Origin: Streptomyces venezuelae
Lineage (GTDB): Bacteria; Actinomycetota; Actinomycetes; Streptomycetales; Streptomycetaceae
DNA length: 64,000 nucleotides
Direction of reading: 5' to 3'
NCBI RefSeq assembly: GCF_008642335.1
Contig: NZ_CP029191.1
Coordinates: 1,798,001 to 1,862,000, forward strand
A model generated the notes under the pieces. That model saw nothing but the letters and a program-made list of their open reading frames with translations, was not told where the DNA came from and made no database searches. How positions within the stretch are numbered: the stretch's first letter is position 1; every line of letters begins with the position of its first letter. Shown piece after piece: positions 48,976 through 57,315 of the stretch. The position numbers and the translations under genes were made by a program.

Positions 48976-50121
48976 ATGTCGATGGCAGGCAATCTGCGCA
49001 AGGTGACCGGCCTGCGCAAGGTCGGCGGCCTGCGCGGGGTCGGCGGTCTCCGGAAGGTCGCGCGGCTGGCCCGCCGCGGCACACGGGTCGATTTGAGCCA
49101 CCCGGCCCGTTCCCCGCTGGGCTCGTCGGTGGTGAACTGCGTGACGTACCGGGAAGGGGTGCGCCAGCCGCCCGGCCGCGACCTGGTCGAGTCGGTGGAG
49201 CGCATCCGCAAGACCGGTGACGGCTTCGTCTGGCTGGGTCTGCACGAGCCGACGGAGGACGAGTTCGCCGACATCGCCGACCTCTTCGGCCTGCACCCCC
49301 TGGCCGTCGAGGACGCGGTCCACGCCCACCAGCGCCCGAAGGTGGAGCGGTACGACCAGACGCTGTTCGCCGTCTTCAAGACGGTCTGCTACGTGGAGCA
49401 CACCGAACTGACCGCGACCAGCGAGGTGGTGGACACCGGCGAGATCATGGTCTTCGTCGGCCGGGACTTCGTCATCACGGTCCGGCACGGCCGGCACGGC
49501 TCGCTCGGGCCGATGCGCGAGGAGCTCGAAGCCTCGCCCGAGCAGCTCGCCCAGGGCCCGGCGGCCGTACTGCACGCCCTCGCGGACCACGTGGTGGACG
49601 ACTATCTCGCGGCGACGGACGCCGTGCAGTCGGACATCGACCAGGTCGAGACCGACGTGTTCGCCCCGGACGGCGCCCGGACCGACCCCGGCCGCATCTA
49701 CCAGCTCAAGCGCGAACTCCTGGAACTGAAGCGGGCGGTGGTGCCGCTCGGCCGCCCGCTCCAGGTGCTCGCCACCCAGCCGATGCGCGTCATCGCCCCG
49801 GAGATACAGGCGTACTTCCGGGACGTCGACGACCACCTGAAGCGGGCCACCGAACAGATCGCCGCCTTCGACGAGTTGCTCAACTCGATCCTCCAGGCGC
49901 ACCTGGCCCAGGTGACGGTCGCACAGAACGAGGACATGCGGAAGATCACCGCATGGGCGGCCGTCATCGCGGTGCCGACCATGGTGTGCGGCATGTACGG
50001 CATGAACTTCGACCACATGCCGGAGCTGCACTGGCGGTTCGGCTATCCGCTGGCCATGTCGTTGATCGTGGTGGCGTGTGTGGCGCTGTACCGCGGTTTC
50101 CGGAGGAACGGCTGGCTCTGA
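48976..50121 (+). CDS. corA: CorA-type magnesium/cobalt transporter
   Basis: CorA is a pentameric divalent-cation channel. The 381-residue protein has the N-terminal cytoplasmic domain (FVWLGLHEPTEDEFADIADLFGLHPLAVEDAV), long helices, and two C-terminal membrane helices with the GMN selectivity motif (MVCGMYGMNFDHMPEL). The first 35 residues are a repeated basic amphipathic segment of GLRKV/GLRGV units (LRKVTGLRKVGGLRGVGG), unusual for CorA. The ATG at 48976 has GAGGAG five bases upstream. Confidence 0.93.
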   Translation: MSMAGNLRKVTGLRKVGGLRGVGGLRKVARLARRGTRVDLSHPARSPLGSSVVNCVTYREGVRQPPGRDLVESVERIRKTGDGFVWLGLHEPTEDEFADIADLFGLHPLAVEDAVHAHQRPKVERYDQTLFAVFKTVCYVEHTELTATSEVVDTGEIMVFVGRDFVITVRHGRHGSLGPMREELEASPEQLAQGPAAVLHALADHVVDDYLAATDAVQSDIDQVETDVFAPDGARTDPGRIYQLKRELLELKRAVVPLGRPLQVLATQPMRVIAPEIQAYFRDVDDHLKRATEQIAAFDELLNSILQAHLAQVTVAQNEDMRKITAWAAVIAVPTMVCGMYGMNFDHMPELHWRFGYPLAMSLIVVACVALYRGFRRNGWL

Positions 50122-50154
50122 GCCGGACCCCCTTGCCCGGCAGATCCGCCGACG

Positions 50155-50574
50155 TCACCCCTTGGCGTACACGCTCTCGACCCAGCCCGCGAGCTGGTCG
50201 TCGGTGAGGTGGACGGCCAGGTCGGCCTCGCTGATCATGCCGACGAGCCGCTTGTTCTCGATCACCGGCAGCCTGCGGATCCGGTGGCCCTGCATCTCCC
50301 GCAGGACCTCGTCGACACCGGCGCCCGCATCGATCCAGCGCGGGGTGCCCTTGGCCATCTCGCCCGCGGTGATCTTGGACGGGTCGTGTCCCATCGCCAC
50401 ACAGCCGACGACGATGTCGCGGTCGGTGAGGATGCCGCAGAGCCGTTCGTTCTCGTCGCTGATGGGCAGGGCCCCCACGTCGAGTTCCCTCATCAGCTGC
50501 GCGGCGCGGTCCAGGGTCTCGTGCTTCGGGATCCACTGGGCACCCCGGTGCATGATGTCTCCGGCGGTGGTCAT
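50155..50574 (-). CDS. Twin CBS-domain protein, Hrp1-like
   Basis: The 139-residue protein consists of two CBS domains. It opens with MTTAGDIMHRGAQWIPKHETLDRAAQLMRELDVGALPI and has LTDRDIVVGCVAMGHDP between the domains and LVGMISEADLAVHLTD in the second. This closely resembles the mycobacterial hypoxic-response protein 1 family, so a role in redox or energy stress is plausible. I chose the ATG at 50574, five bases after GGGAGG, over the GTG one codon earlier. Confidence 0.92.
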   Translation of the reverse strand: MTTAGDIMHRGAQWIPKHETLDRAAQLMRELDVGALPISDENERLCGILTDRDIVVGCVAMGHDPSKITAGEMAKGTPRWIDAGAGVDEVLREMQGHRIRRLPVIENKRLVGMISEADLAVHLTDDQLAGWVESVYAKG

Positions 50575-50700
50575 CACTGCCTCCCGTTGCCGGGCGGTGT
50601 CCGGAGCGGCGACGCGAGGGCGCGCCTGGTCCCGGCACCGTCCATTGTCCCGGCGGGCGGATCGTCACGCATCCGGAGTCGTGCTGTCATCCCCTCCACG

Positions 50701-51342
50701 TCATCTCCTCCACGCCGGATGCCGCGGGTCGTCCGCGCGTACGACCACATCGGCGGTCGCCGCGGGGTCGACCTCCGACTCGTACCGCTCGAAAGCGGGC
50801 AGCGTCCACCGCTCGCCCTCCGGCGTGCGCCGCGCCAGGGCGCCGGGCGAGAGCCGCACGTGCAGGGTCAGGTCGAACGGGAACCAGTGGCCGAGGAGCA
50901 GCGGACCGTGCAGCAACAGGACGCCGCCGGGCGGCAGCCTTACGTACGGGCTCCGGGTCGCCCGGTCGGCCACCGGGTCCCACAGGTCGGGCAGGACCTG
51001 CCCCGTGCCGCCGGGGTCGAGCGGCCCGAAGACCTCGCGCCACAGGGCGCCGGTGTCGAACCACCCGCTGTAGTACGCCTCCACGTCCTCGTGGCCGTAC
51101 TCGAAGCGCAGCGACGCGGGTCGCAGGAAGCCCTCCGTACCGACCACGAGGGCGCTCCGGCCCCGCAGCCGCAGCGCGTCGGCCACCCGGTGCGCCAGCT
51201 CGCCGGTGCCGCCCGCGCCGTCGGCCGGCGCCCCGTCCACGGCGACGCGCGGCCAGGAGCCTCCGTCGGCCGGCTTCAGGTCGAGCAGCCGGTCGGCGAG
51301 TGTGTCGGCCAGTCGTTCCCAGGTGATCGGTTCGAGTCGCAC
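50701..51342 (-). CDS. Uridine kinase-like P-loop protein with degenerate Walker A
   Basis: The 213-residue protein resembles Streptomyces proteins labelled uridine kinase. It has an N-terminal strand and loop VAVDGAPADGAGGTGELAHRVA at the Walker A position, LLHGPLLLGHWFPFDLTLHVRLSPGALARRT with the LID-like Arg, and YESEVDPAATADVVV. The usual GKT/S is replaced by GGTG with no lysine, so catalytic activity is doubtful. The GTG at 51342 is preceded by no clear ribosome-binding site. Confidence 0.75.
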   Translation of the reverse strand: MRLEPITWERLADTLADRLLDLKPADGGSWPRVAVDGAPADGAGGTGELAHRVADALRLRGRSALVVGTEGFLRPASLRFEYGHEDVEAYYSGWFDTGALWREVFGPLDPGGTGQVLPDLWDPVADRATRSPYVRLPPGGVLLLHGPLLLGHWFPFDLTLHVRLSPGALARRTPEGERWTLPAFERYESEVDPAATADVVVRADDPRHPAWRR

Positions 51343-51430
51343 GGGCCCATGATGCCGCGCGGGGGCGGAGGCACGGCTTCGCGGGGAGCGGTGCCGCTTC
51401 GCAGGGAGCGGCCCCGGGGATGAACAGGGC

Positions 51431-52114
51431 ATGGCAGGCCCACCCGACACGTCCGCGGCCCCCGCCGGGCCCCTGGTCATCCAGCCCCTGAAGCGGCGGC
51501 ACTGCGCGGAGTGCGGCGTCGGACCGCTCACGCTGCTCACCCTGGAGGGCGGCGGACCGCGCTGCCTGGACTGTGCCGACCTCGGGCACCTCGTGTACCT
51601 GCCGCGCGGCGACACCGCGCTGACCCGGCGGGCCCGTGAGGGCAGCGGGCTCGCGGCGGTGGTCGTCCGGTTCCACCGGCGCCGCGGGCGGTACGAGCGG
51701 CAGGGCGTCCTCGTCGAGGAGGCGGCGCTCGCCCGCGCCGAGCAGCGCTGCCTCGCGGACGCGGAGGCGCGGGCACGGCGCCGGGTCCGGGACGCGGCGC
51801 GCCGGGCCGCGGAGGACGTGCGGTTCACGGAGGCGTTCGCCGCGGAGATCCACCGGCTCTTCCCCGGCTGCCCCCTGGACCGCGCCCGCGCCATCGCCGC
51901 GCACGCGTCGGTGCGGGGCAGCGGCCGGGTGGGGCGGAGCGCGGCGGGGCGGGCCCTGTCGAAGGGGGCGGTGACGGCGGCGGTCACGGCGGCGGTGCGC
52001 CACACGGCAACGCCCTACGACCAGCTGCTGATGAGCGGAGTGCCCCGCGGGGAGGCACGCCGCCGGATAGCCGCCGCGGTGGATTCGACCCTGCGCGCGT
52101 GGCGCGCACCGTGA
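51431..52114 (+). CDS. DUF2293 domain protein with N-terminal Cys pairs
   Basis: The 227-residue protein has two CxxC pairs at the N-terminus (CAECG and CLDCAD, about residues 26-47), probably a zinc-binding knuckle, then an Arg/Ala-rich helical middle. The conserved C-terminal DUF2293 region runs FPGCPLDRARAIAAHASVRGSGRVGRS, then TPYDQLLM. A nucleic-acid-binding role is suggested by the basic and Cys content, but none is known. It is a single gene. Confidence 0.82.
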   Translation: MAGPPDTSAAPAGPLVIQPLKRRHCAECGVGPLTLLTLEGGGPRCLDCADLGHLVYLPRGDTALTRRAREGSGLAAVVVRFHRRRGRYERQGVLVEEAALARAEQRCLADAEARARRRVRDAARRAAEDVRFTEAFAAEIHRLFPGCPLDRARAIAAHASVRGSGRVGRSAAGRALSKGAVTAAVTAAVRHTATPYDQLLMSGVPRGEARRRIAAAVDSTLRAWRAP

Positions 52115-52275
52115 CACACGCTCGGTGGGAGACGACGGCGCATGCGGCCGCGAGCATCGCGTATGGCCTTCGAAGAGCTGCGGCAATTGACTTGTGGTGA
52201 CGGGGTGAAGCCCTGGAGGATCACTCGCCCCGCCCACCATCCGGCGCAACCGCCGCAGGCCTCACGGGAGTTGTC

Positions 52276-52755
52276 ATGATCGACGGACCGTACTTCGTGC
52301 TCACCGTGCTCGGGGCGCTCGCCTGCGGCCTCGCCGCCGGGGTCTTCGCCGCGTTCTCGACCTTCGTGATGAAGGGTCTCGCCGCGCTGCCACCGGCGCA
52401 GGGCATCGCCGCGATGAACCGCGTCAACGTCGCCGCGGTCGCCCCGGCCTTCATGGCGATATTCCTCGGCGCGACGGGGCTGTGCGTGGTGCTGGCCGTG
52501 GTGACGTTCGTGCTCTGGCCCGACGAGGGCACCGTCGAGCTGCTGCTCGGCAGCGCGCTCTACGTCGTCGGCTCGTTCGGGGTGACCGTCGTGGCGAACG
52601 TTCCGCGCAACGACGCCCTCGCGAAGGTGGACCCGGACAGCGCGGAAGGCGCCGCGTACTGGCGTACGTACGTCCGTGAGTGGACCGTGTGGAACCACGT
52701 CCGCACCGGCGCGTCGCTCGCCGCGACGGCGGCCTTCATCCTGGCCCTGACCTGA
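52276..52755 (+). CDS. DUF1772 (anthrone oxygenase-like) membrane protein
   Basis: This 159-residue integral membrane protein has four helices: an opening LTVLGALACGLAAGVFAAFSTFVMKGLAALPPAQGIAAMN, a VVANVPRNDAL loop and a terminal helix (LAATAAFILALT). This is the DUF1772 pattern, some members of which are anthrone oxygenases or are annotated so. No biosynthetic cluster surrounds it, so the substrate is unknown. The 161 bases upstream hold no other gene. Confidence 0.88.
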   Translation: MIDGPYFVLTVLGALACGLAAGVFAAFSTFVMKGLAALPPAQGIAAMNRVNVAAVAPAFMAIFLGATGLCVVLAVVTFVLWPDEGTVELLLGSALYVVGSFGVTVVANVPRNDALAKVDPDSAEGAAYWRTYVREWTVWNHVRTGASLAATAAFILALT

Positions 52756-52756
52756 C

Positions 52757-52779
52757 CGGCGACCGGTGACCGGTCGCCG
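52757..52779. terminator. Bidirectional terminator
   Basis: CGGCGACC and GGTCGCCG arms surround a seven-base loop, directly between the DUF1772 stop and the convergent methyltransferase stop. Confidence 0.7.
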
Positions 52780-52794
52780 CGAAGAGGACGCGCG

Positions 52795-53592
52795 TCAGGG
52801 CTTGCGCGCCACCGCTCCGTACCCCGGCGTGGGGCCGTCCGCCGACTCCGGTGTCCACTCGCCCAGTTCCGGCTTCCAGCGGTCGAGCACCGCCACGCCG
52901 GGCGCCACCAGCTCGTACCCCTCGAAGAAGCGTTCCACCTCGGCCTGCGTGCGCAGCGCCAGCGTCATCCCGCGCGCCTTGTACAGCTCGCCGGCCTGTT
53001 TCGCCGTCTCCGGGGTGAAGTCGGACGTGCCGTGCGACAGCATCAGGTGGCTGCCGGCGGGCAGCGCCCGCATCAGCCGGTCCACCAGGTCGTACGCGCC
53101 GTCCTCGTCCGCGATGAAGTGCAGCAGCGCGACGAGGCACAGGGCGACGGGCCGTTCGAGGTCGAGGACCTTCGCGGCCTCTGCCAGGATTCTCTCCGGC
53201 TCGCGGAAGTCCGCCTGGATGTACTCGGTGACGCCCTGCGGCGTCGAGCGCAGCAGCGCCTCCGCGTGGGCGAGGACGATGGGGTCGTTGTCGCAGTAGA
53301 CGATCCGGGACTCGGGGGCGATTCCCTGGGCGATCTGGTGGAGGTTCGGCTCGGTCGGTATGCCGGTGCCGATGTCGAGGAACTGCCGCACGCCCTGGGA
53401 GGCGAGCCACCGGGTGGCGCGCTGCATGAACGCGCGGTTGGCCCGCGCCGTCGTCAGGACCCGCCCGTCCATCGCGACGAGCTGCCGGCCCATCTCCTCG
53501 TCCACGGGGTAGTTGTCCTTGCCCCCGAGGAACCAGTCGTACATCCGTGCGGGGTGCGGCTTGCTGGTGTCGATGTACGACGAGTCGGTCAT
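52795..53592 (-). CDS. DUF574/SAM-dependent methyltransferase family protein
   Basis: The 265-residue protein matches the large Streptomyces DUF574 family (Methyltransf_19). It opens DTSKPHPARMYDWFLGGKDNYPVDEEM, has the SAM-binding FLDIGTGIPTEPNLHQIAQ (about residue 75) and VYCDNDPIVLAHAEALL, and ends FFEGYELVAPGVAVLDRWKPE. These genes often sit next to DUF397/XRE genes, as here. The acceptor substrate is unknown. GGAG lies nine bases upstream of the ATG. Confidence 0.92.
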   Translation of the reverse strand: MTDSSYIDTSKPHPARMYDWFLGGKDNYPVDEEMGRQLVAMDGRVLTTARANRAFMQRATRWLASQGVRQFLDIGTGIPTEPNLHQIAQGIAPESRIVYCDNDPIVLAHAEALLRSTPQGVTEYIQADFREPERILAEAAKVLDLERPVALCLVALLHFIADEDGAYDLVDRLMRALPAGSHLMLSHGTSDFTPETAKQAGELYKARGMTLALRTQAEVERFFEGYELVAPGVAVLDRWKPELGEWTPESADGPTPGYGAVARKP

Positions 53593-53641
53593 GCGAACTC
53601 CAAGAGGGCGACGACGGCGGGGACCCGGAGACGTACCGCGG

Positions 53642-53959
53642 CTACGACAGCAGGAAGTCCGCCTCGCCGGCCTTCGCGCCCTGGATGAACGCGTTGATCT
53701 CCCCGTGGGTGTAGATGAGCGCGGGACCGTCGGGGTCGGCGGACTGGCGCACGGCGACGCGCCCGTCGTCCAGCTTCATGGCTTCCAGGCAGTTGCCGCC
53801 GTTGCCGCCGCTCCAGGGCTTGTGCCAGCCCTCGGTGCCCAGGTCGCGGGCGGGCATGCCGTTGTAGATCCGGGACTCCCTGATCTCACTGCGCGAGTCG
53901 TCGCGGGCCCCGGGTGAACGCGGACCGGCAGGGCGCGTTCCGGATCGGTGTCGGTCCAT
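53642..53959 (-). CDS. DUF397 domain protein
   Basis: The 105-residue protein has its DUF397 core at about 40-100 (WHKPWSGGNGGNCLEA, RVAVRQSADPDGPALIYTHGEINAFI). The N-terminal 35 residues are variable. The ATG lies one base before the end of the upstream XRE gene, so it is translationally coupled to it. DUF397 proteins act with DUF5753-type XRE regulators in whiJ/bldB-type developmental control. Confidence 0.93.
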   Translation of the reverse strand: MDRHRSGTRPAGPRSPGARDDSRSEIRESRIYNGMPARDLGTEGWHKPWSGGNGGNCLEAMKLDDGRVAVRQSADPDGPALIYTHGEINAFIQGAKAGEADFLLS

Positions 53960-53960
53960 G

Positions 53961-54821
53961 TCACAGCTCCTTGCGGAGGTCCCGGAGGAACTCCTTCGTG
54001 CGTTGTGCGGTGGCGGCCTGCGCCGCCATGCGGTCCATGACCTCCAGGTGGGTGGCCACCTCTGTGCGCGCGTCGAGGTAGACGGCGCCGGTCAGGTACT
54101 CGCTGTAGACCATGTCGGGCAGTTCCGCCATGGCGAAGCGGAAGAGCACGAACGGTCCGAACGTGCCGGGATGCGGGCCCGCCGCGAAGGTCGCGACCTG
54201 CAGGGTGACGTGGGGCAGTTCGGCGGCTTCGAGGAGCCGGTCGACCTGGTCCCGCATCAGGTCCGCGTCGCCGACGGGCCTGCGCAGCGCGGTCTCGTCC
54301 ATCACCACCCACAGGCGGGGCGCGTCCTCACGGGTGAGCAGCGCCTGACGCTCCATCCGGAGCGCCACGTACCGCTCGATGTCCGCGGGCCGGGTCTGGC
54401 CGATCGCGCCGGAGCGCATCACCGCTCGCGCGTACTCCTCGGTCTGCAGGAGTCCCGGCACGAAGTGGGGTTCGTACGACCTGATGAGGCTCGCGGCCCC
54501 CTCCAGGCTGACGTACATGCTGAACCAGTTCGGCAGGATGTCGTGGAACCGCTGCCACCAGCCGGGCTTGTTGGCCTCTTCGGCGAGCATGACGAAGGCG
54601 TCGGCCTCGTCGTCCGCGACTCCGTACGACTTCAGGAGCAGCTGGAGGTACGGGATCTTCAGCGCGACCTCGGCCGTCTCCATCCGCCGGACGGTGGCGG
54701 GGGCGACGCGCAGGATCTTCGCCGCTTCCTCGCGTTTCAGACCCGCGCCCTCGCGCAGGTCCTGCAGGCGACGACCGAGAACGACCTGGCCGACGGTCGG
54801 CGCGGACCGCGGTTCGCTCAC
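53961..54821 (-). CDS. XRE-family regulator with DUF5753 domain (WhiJ-like)
   Basis: The 286-residue protein has an N-terminal helix-turn-helix (LRREEAAKILRVAPATVRRMETAEVALK, about residues 35-62) and a DUF5753 domain (YVSLEGAASLIRSYEPHFVPGLLQTEEYARAVM, then HVTLQVATFAAGPHPGTFGPF). This is the type of regulator that in Streptomyces works with DUF397 proteins to control morphological development and antibiotic production. The GTG at 54821 is supported by GGAGG eight bases upstream. It is divergent from the ATPase gene. Confidence 0.93.
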   Translation of the reverse strand: MSEPRSAPTVGQVVLGRRLQDLREGAGLKREEAAKILRVAPATVRRMETAEVALKIPYLQLLLKSYGVADDEADAFVMLAEEANKPGWWQRFHDILPNWFSMYVSLEGAASLIRSYEPHFVPGLLQTEEYARAVMRSGAIGQTRPADIERYVALRMERQALLTREDAPRLWVVMDETALRRPVGDADLMRDQVDRLLEAAELPHVTLQVATFAAGPHPGTFGPFVLFRFAMAELPDMVYSEYLTGAVYLDARTEVATHLEVMDRMAAQAATAQRTKEFLRDLRKEL

Positions 54822-54942
54822 GTCTCCTACCTCCACCTGACTCCGCGTTGCCTCAACTCACACCGCACCGCGAGCTGTAGCGAGCAGTGTGCCATGCGCC
54901 GTCTCGGAGGAACACGCCACTGTGCACTTTTCAGAGTGGGTC

Positions 54943-54972
54943 TTGCCAAGGTGTTCGGGGCGGGGCGATAGT
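54943..54972 (+). promoter_or_regulatory. Promoter with leaderless start for the ATPase gene
   Basis: TTGCCA (54943-54948) and GATAGT (54967-54972) are separated by 18 bases, close to the vegetative consensus. The expected start point, seven bases after the -10, falls at the GTG at 54980, so the mRNA is probably leaderless. Confidence 0.6.
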
Positions 54973-54979
54973 GGAGAGC

Positions 54980-55489
54980 GTGACTCCGCCCGCGCCGTTA
55001 CGAACCGAAGCCACCGAAGGCCGTCCTGGCGATCTCGCCGAGGCGTGGCCCGAGGGCGCCGAGGTATGCGTCAGTTTCGCCCTCGCACCTCGTCCGGGCT
55101 CCGTCGCACAGGCCAGACGCCTGATGCGGACGCAGCTGGACGGGTGGTCGGTGCGCGACGACGACGCCTGCGACGCGGCGGCACTCGTTATCTCCGAACT
55201 GGTCACCAATGCCGTGGTGCACACCGCGAGCCGGCGGATCATCTGCGAGCTCTGCGCGGATTCGGAGAAGCTGCGCATAGCCGTACGTGACGAAGGCTGC
55301 GGTTCAGGGATGCCGCGCCCGGTGCACAGGGGGGCCGACGATGAGCACGGGAGGGGATTGCTTCTCGTCGACGCGGTGAGCAGCGCGTGGGGCGTCCACG
55401 AAGCGGGGCCCGATATCGGGCGCACGGTGTGGGCGGAGTTGCGGCGGACGGCGCCGTCGGTGACGACGACAGCGGCGGCGTACGCGTAG
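54980..55489 (+). CDS. HATPase (anti-sigma/RsbW-like) regulatory protein
   Basis: The 169-residue protein has the GHKL/RsbW ATPase fold: CDAAALVISELVTNAVVHT (N-box), LRIAVRDEGCGSG (G1) and GADDEHGRGLLLVDAVSSAWGV (G2). This is the type of serine kinase/anti-sigma protein that accompanies XRE and DUF397 genes in abaA/whiJ-like clusters. The GTG at 54980 is chosen because a good promoter places the transcript start exactly there; a GTG three codons earlier is the alternative. Confidence 0.85.
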   Translation: MTPPAPLRTEATEGRPGDLAEAWPEGAEVCVSFALAPRPGSVAQARRLMRTQLDGWSVRDDDACDAAALVISELVTNAVVHTASRRIICELCADSEKLRIAVRDEGCGSGMPRPVHRGADDEHGRGLLLVDAVSSAWGVHEAGPDIGRTVWAELRRTAPSVTTTAAAYA

Positions 55490-55572
55490 AGGCACGGAAC
55501 GGAACGATCGAGCGTGGCAGTTGCAGGGGCAGTGACAGTGGCTGCGGAGGCAGTGGCACGGGCGGGGGGCAT

Positions 55573-56019
55573 GTGAGCGCGGGTACGGTGCGGCCGTTGG
55601 ACTTGAACACCTTGGTCCGTCTGTCGCGACGGCGGCAGCGCGCCGGGAGACGACCGGCACCGCGGCCCCTGCGGCTCGACCTGCCCGAGGGGATGACCGA
55701 GCCGCTCGGCTGCGACGCGGTGACGGTGCCCGCGGCCCTGGGCCCCGGACTGATGTCCCGGCTGCCCCGGGTGGGGTGTGTGTACGAGGACGGGGCGCGG
55801 TGGTGGTGGATCGTGCCGGCGGACTCCGACGTGGCGATGGAGTGGCCGGCGCCGGTCGCGTACTCGGCGGGGGCGGTGGTGCGGGACGCGGACTGTCGTC
55901 CGGTGCTCATCAACCGTCCTGCGGACGACGTTCCCTATACGCCGCCGATTCCGTTGTATCTGGCGCTGTGCCGGGTCACGGGGACGGTGCCGGGGTGGTC
56001 CCGGGCCCTCACGGTGTAG
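55573..56019 (+). CDS. Conserved hypothetical protein of a whiJ-like cluster
   Basis: The 148-residue protein has no domain I recognise. It has a basic N-terminus (LSRRRQRAGRRPAPRPLRL), a Trp-rich motif (ARWWWIVPADSDVAMEWPAPVAYSAGAVV) and a Tyr/Pro-rich end (VPYTPPIPLYLALC). The Trp-rich strand pair suggests a small beta domain. It follows the ATPase gene on the same strand after 83 bases, which suggests it belongs to the same regulatory cluster. The GTG has GGGGGG a few bases upstream. Confidence 0.65.
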   Translation: MSAGTVRPLDLNTLVRLSRRRQRAGRRPAPRPLRLDLPEGMTEPLGCDAVTVPAALGPGLMSRLPRVGCVYEDGARWWWIVPADSDVAMEWPAPVAYSAGAVVRDADCRPVLINRPADDVPYTPPIPLYLALCRVTGTVPGWSRALTV

Positions 56020-56072
56020 CTCCGCCGGGTTCGGGGCGGCTGGGGGGGGCGTCGCACGTCTGCGGGTGCGTG

Positions 56073-56102
56073 GGGGCTTGTCGCGCAGTTCCCCGCGCCC
56101 CT
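56073..56102. repeat. Streptomyces-type intergenic repeat element
   Basis: The segment that reads GGGGCTTGTCGCGCAG then TTCCCCGCGCCCCT resembles a repeat I recall occurring many times in Streptomyces intergenic regions. It has short complementary ends (GGGGC and GCCCC) and lies in non-coding DNA between the cluster and the next genes. No transposase is present. Confidence 0.5.
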
Positions 56103-56151
56103 GGGTGGGCCTGCTTGCTCGGCGCTTGAAGGGGTGCGTCCCTGGGTGGGT

Positions 56152-56346
56152 CTAGGCGGCCGGTGCCATCGTCTTGGTTTCGTTCGGTGCGCGCACGATC
56201 ACCAGGAAGGCGTCCGACGCGAGGTCCATGACGACCTCGGCGGGCTGGCCCTCCTGCCGTCGGTTCCGTGCGAACTCCTCCGCGGGCCACGAGCCGCGCG
56301 GTCCGCCCGCGGGAAAGCGTTCCAGTACCACTCGTCCGTTCATCAT
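56152..56346 (-). CDS. Small hypothetical protein, 64 residues
   Basis: This short frame starts with two ATG codons (56346 and 56343) and has CAGGGA upstream. The product is MMNGRVVLERFPAGGP, then a Glu/Arg-rich centre and a hydrophobic strand (AFLVIVRAPNETKTM). Codon bias looks genuine but no family is recognised. It lies downstream of the DUF899 gene on the same strand after 162 bases and could be cotranscribed with it. Confidence 0.5.
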   Translation of the reverse strand: MMNGRVVLERFPAGGPRGSWPAEEFARNRRQEGQPAEVVMDLASDAFLVIVRAPNETKTMAPAA

Positions 56347-56508
56347 GATCCCTGTCCCCCGTCGTCGTTCCGTCGCGCGCGCCGTCGTTGCGTGCGCCGT
56401 ATCGAAGAGAACGCGTGGGACGGTCCCATGGATGCGCGACGTGACGGAATCGAGACGGAGTCGGGGCATTTCCCAGGGTTCTCCCCGGGGGGACGGCCCG
56501 GTCACCGC

Positions 56509-57192
56509 TCAGTCGTCGTACTCGTCGTGGTACCGGACCCGTGCGCTGCCCGCCGGCGCCCCGAACACCGACGCGCGGCCCGCGGGTCGCTCCCACTCCT
56601 CCTGCCGGCCGAGCGCGGTGAGGTCGAGGAGGCTCGTGGTGGAGCCGATGCCGTCCAGGCCGCGGGCGAACGTCGCGTACGTGTGGAAGATCCGGTCGCC
56701 GTACCGCAGGAAGCAGTTGATCGCGGGCACGTCGTGCGGCTCCTCGGTCGAGGACGCGAGGAAGTCGTAGTTGAAGTCGCCGCCGTTCGTCGAATACCAG
56801 GGCACGGTCCAGCCCATGCGGGCCTTGAACGTCAGCAGCTTGGTGAACGGCGCGCGGGACACGGCGACGAAGTTCGTGTTGCGGGCCCGCAGGTGCGCGA
56901 GGTGCCCGATCTGGTCGAGGAAACCTGAGCAGCTTCGGCAGCCCGCGTCCCACTCCGGGGCGAACATGAAGTGGTAGACGATCAGTTGGTCCCTGCCGTC
57001 GAAGAGGTCGAGCAGGGTCGCTTTCCCGTCGTAACCGTCGAAGTAGTACTCCTTGTCGACCTCGACCATCGGCAGGCCGCGCCGCTCGGCGTTGAGCGCG
57101 TCACGCGCGCGCGTGGCGGCCTTCTCCTTGGCCAGCAGCTCCGCACGCGCGGTGAGCCACTCCTCGCGCGTGACGATGTCCGGAAGTCCCAT
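56509..57192 (-). CDS. DUF899 thioredoxin-like protein
   Basis: The 227-residue protein has a thioredoxin-like fold: YYFDGYDGKATLLDLFDGRDQLIVYHFMF, then the Cys pair CRSCSGF (near residue 83) where peroxiredoxins and thioredoxins have their active site, and later NFVAVSRAPFTKLLTFKARMGW and FHTYATFARGLDG. These are the DUF899 signatures. The reaction is unknown. GGAGGAGACACACC precedes the ATG at 57192. Confidence 0.9.
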   Translation of the reverse strand: MGLPDIVTREEWLTARAELLAKEKAATRARDALNAERRGLPMVEVDKEYYFDGYDGKATLLDLFDGRDQLIVYHFMFAPEWDAGCRSCSGFLDQIGHLAHLRARNTNFVAVSRAPFTKLLTFKARMGWTVPWYSTNGGDFNYDFLASSTEEPHDVPAINCFLRYGDRIFHTYATFARGLDGIGSTTSLLDLTALGRQEEWERPAGRASVFGAPAGSARVRYHDEYDD

Positions 57193-57315
57193 GGTGTGTC
57201 TCCTCCACCCGTCGGGCGCGTACGTCCTCGATACGGCTTCGATACGTCTGCGAAGGGTGGACCGGCGGGCTTCGCGGAACTCATCGCTCGCGGGCGAAGA
57301 AGTTCCGGAGAACTT

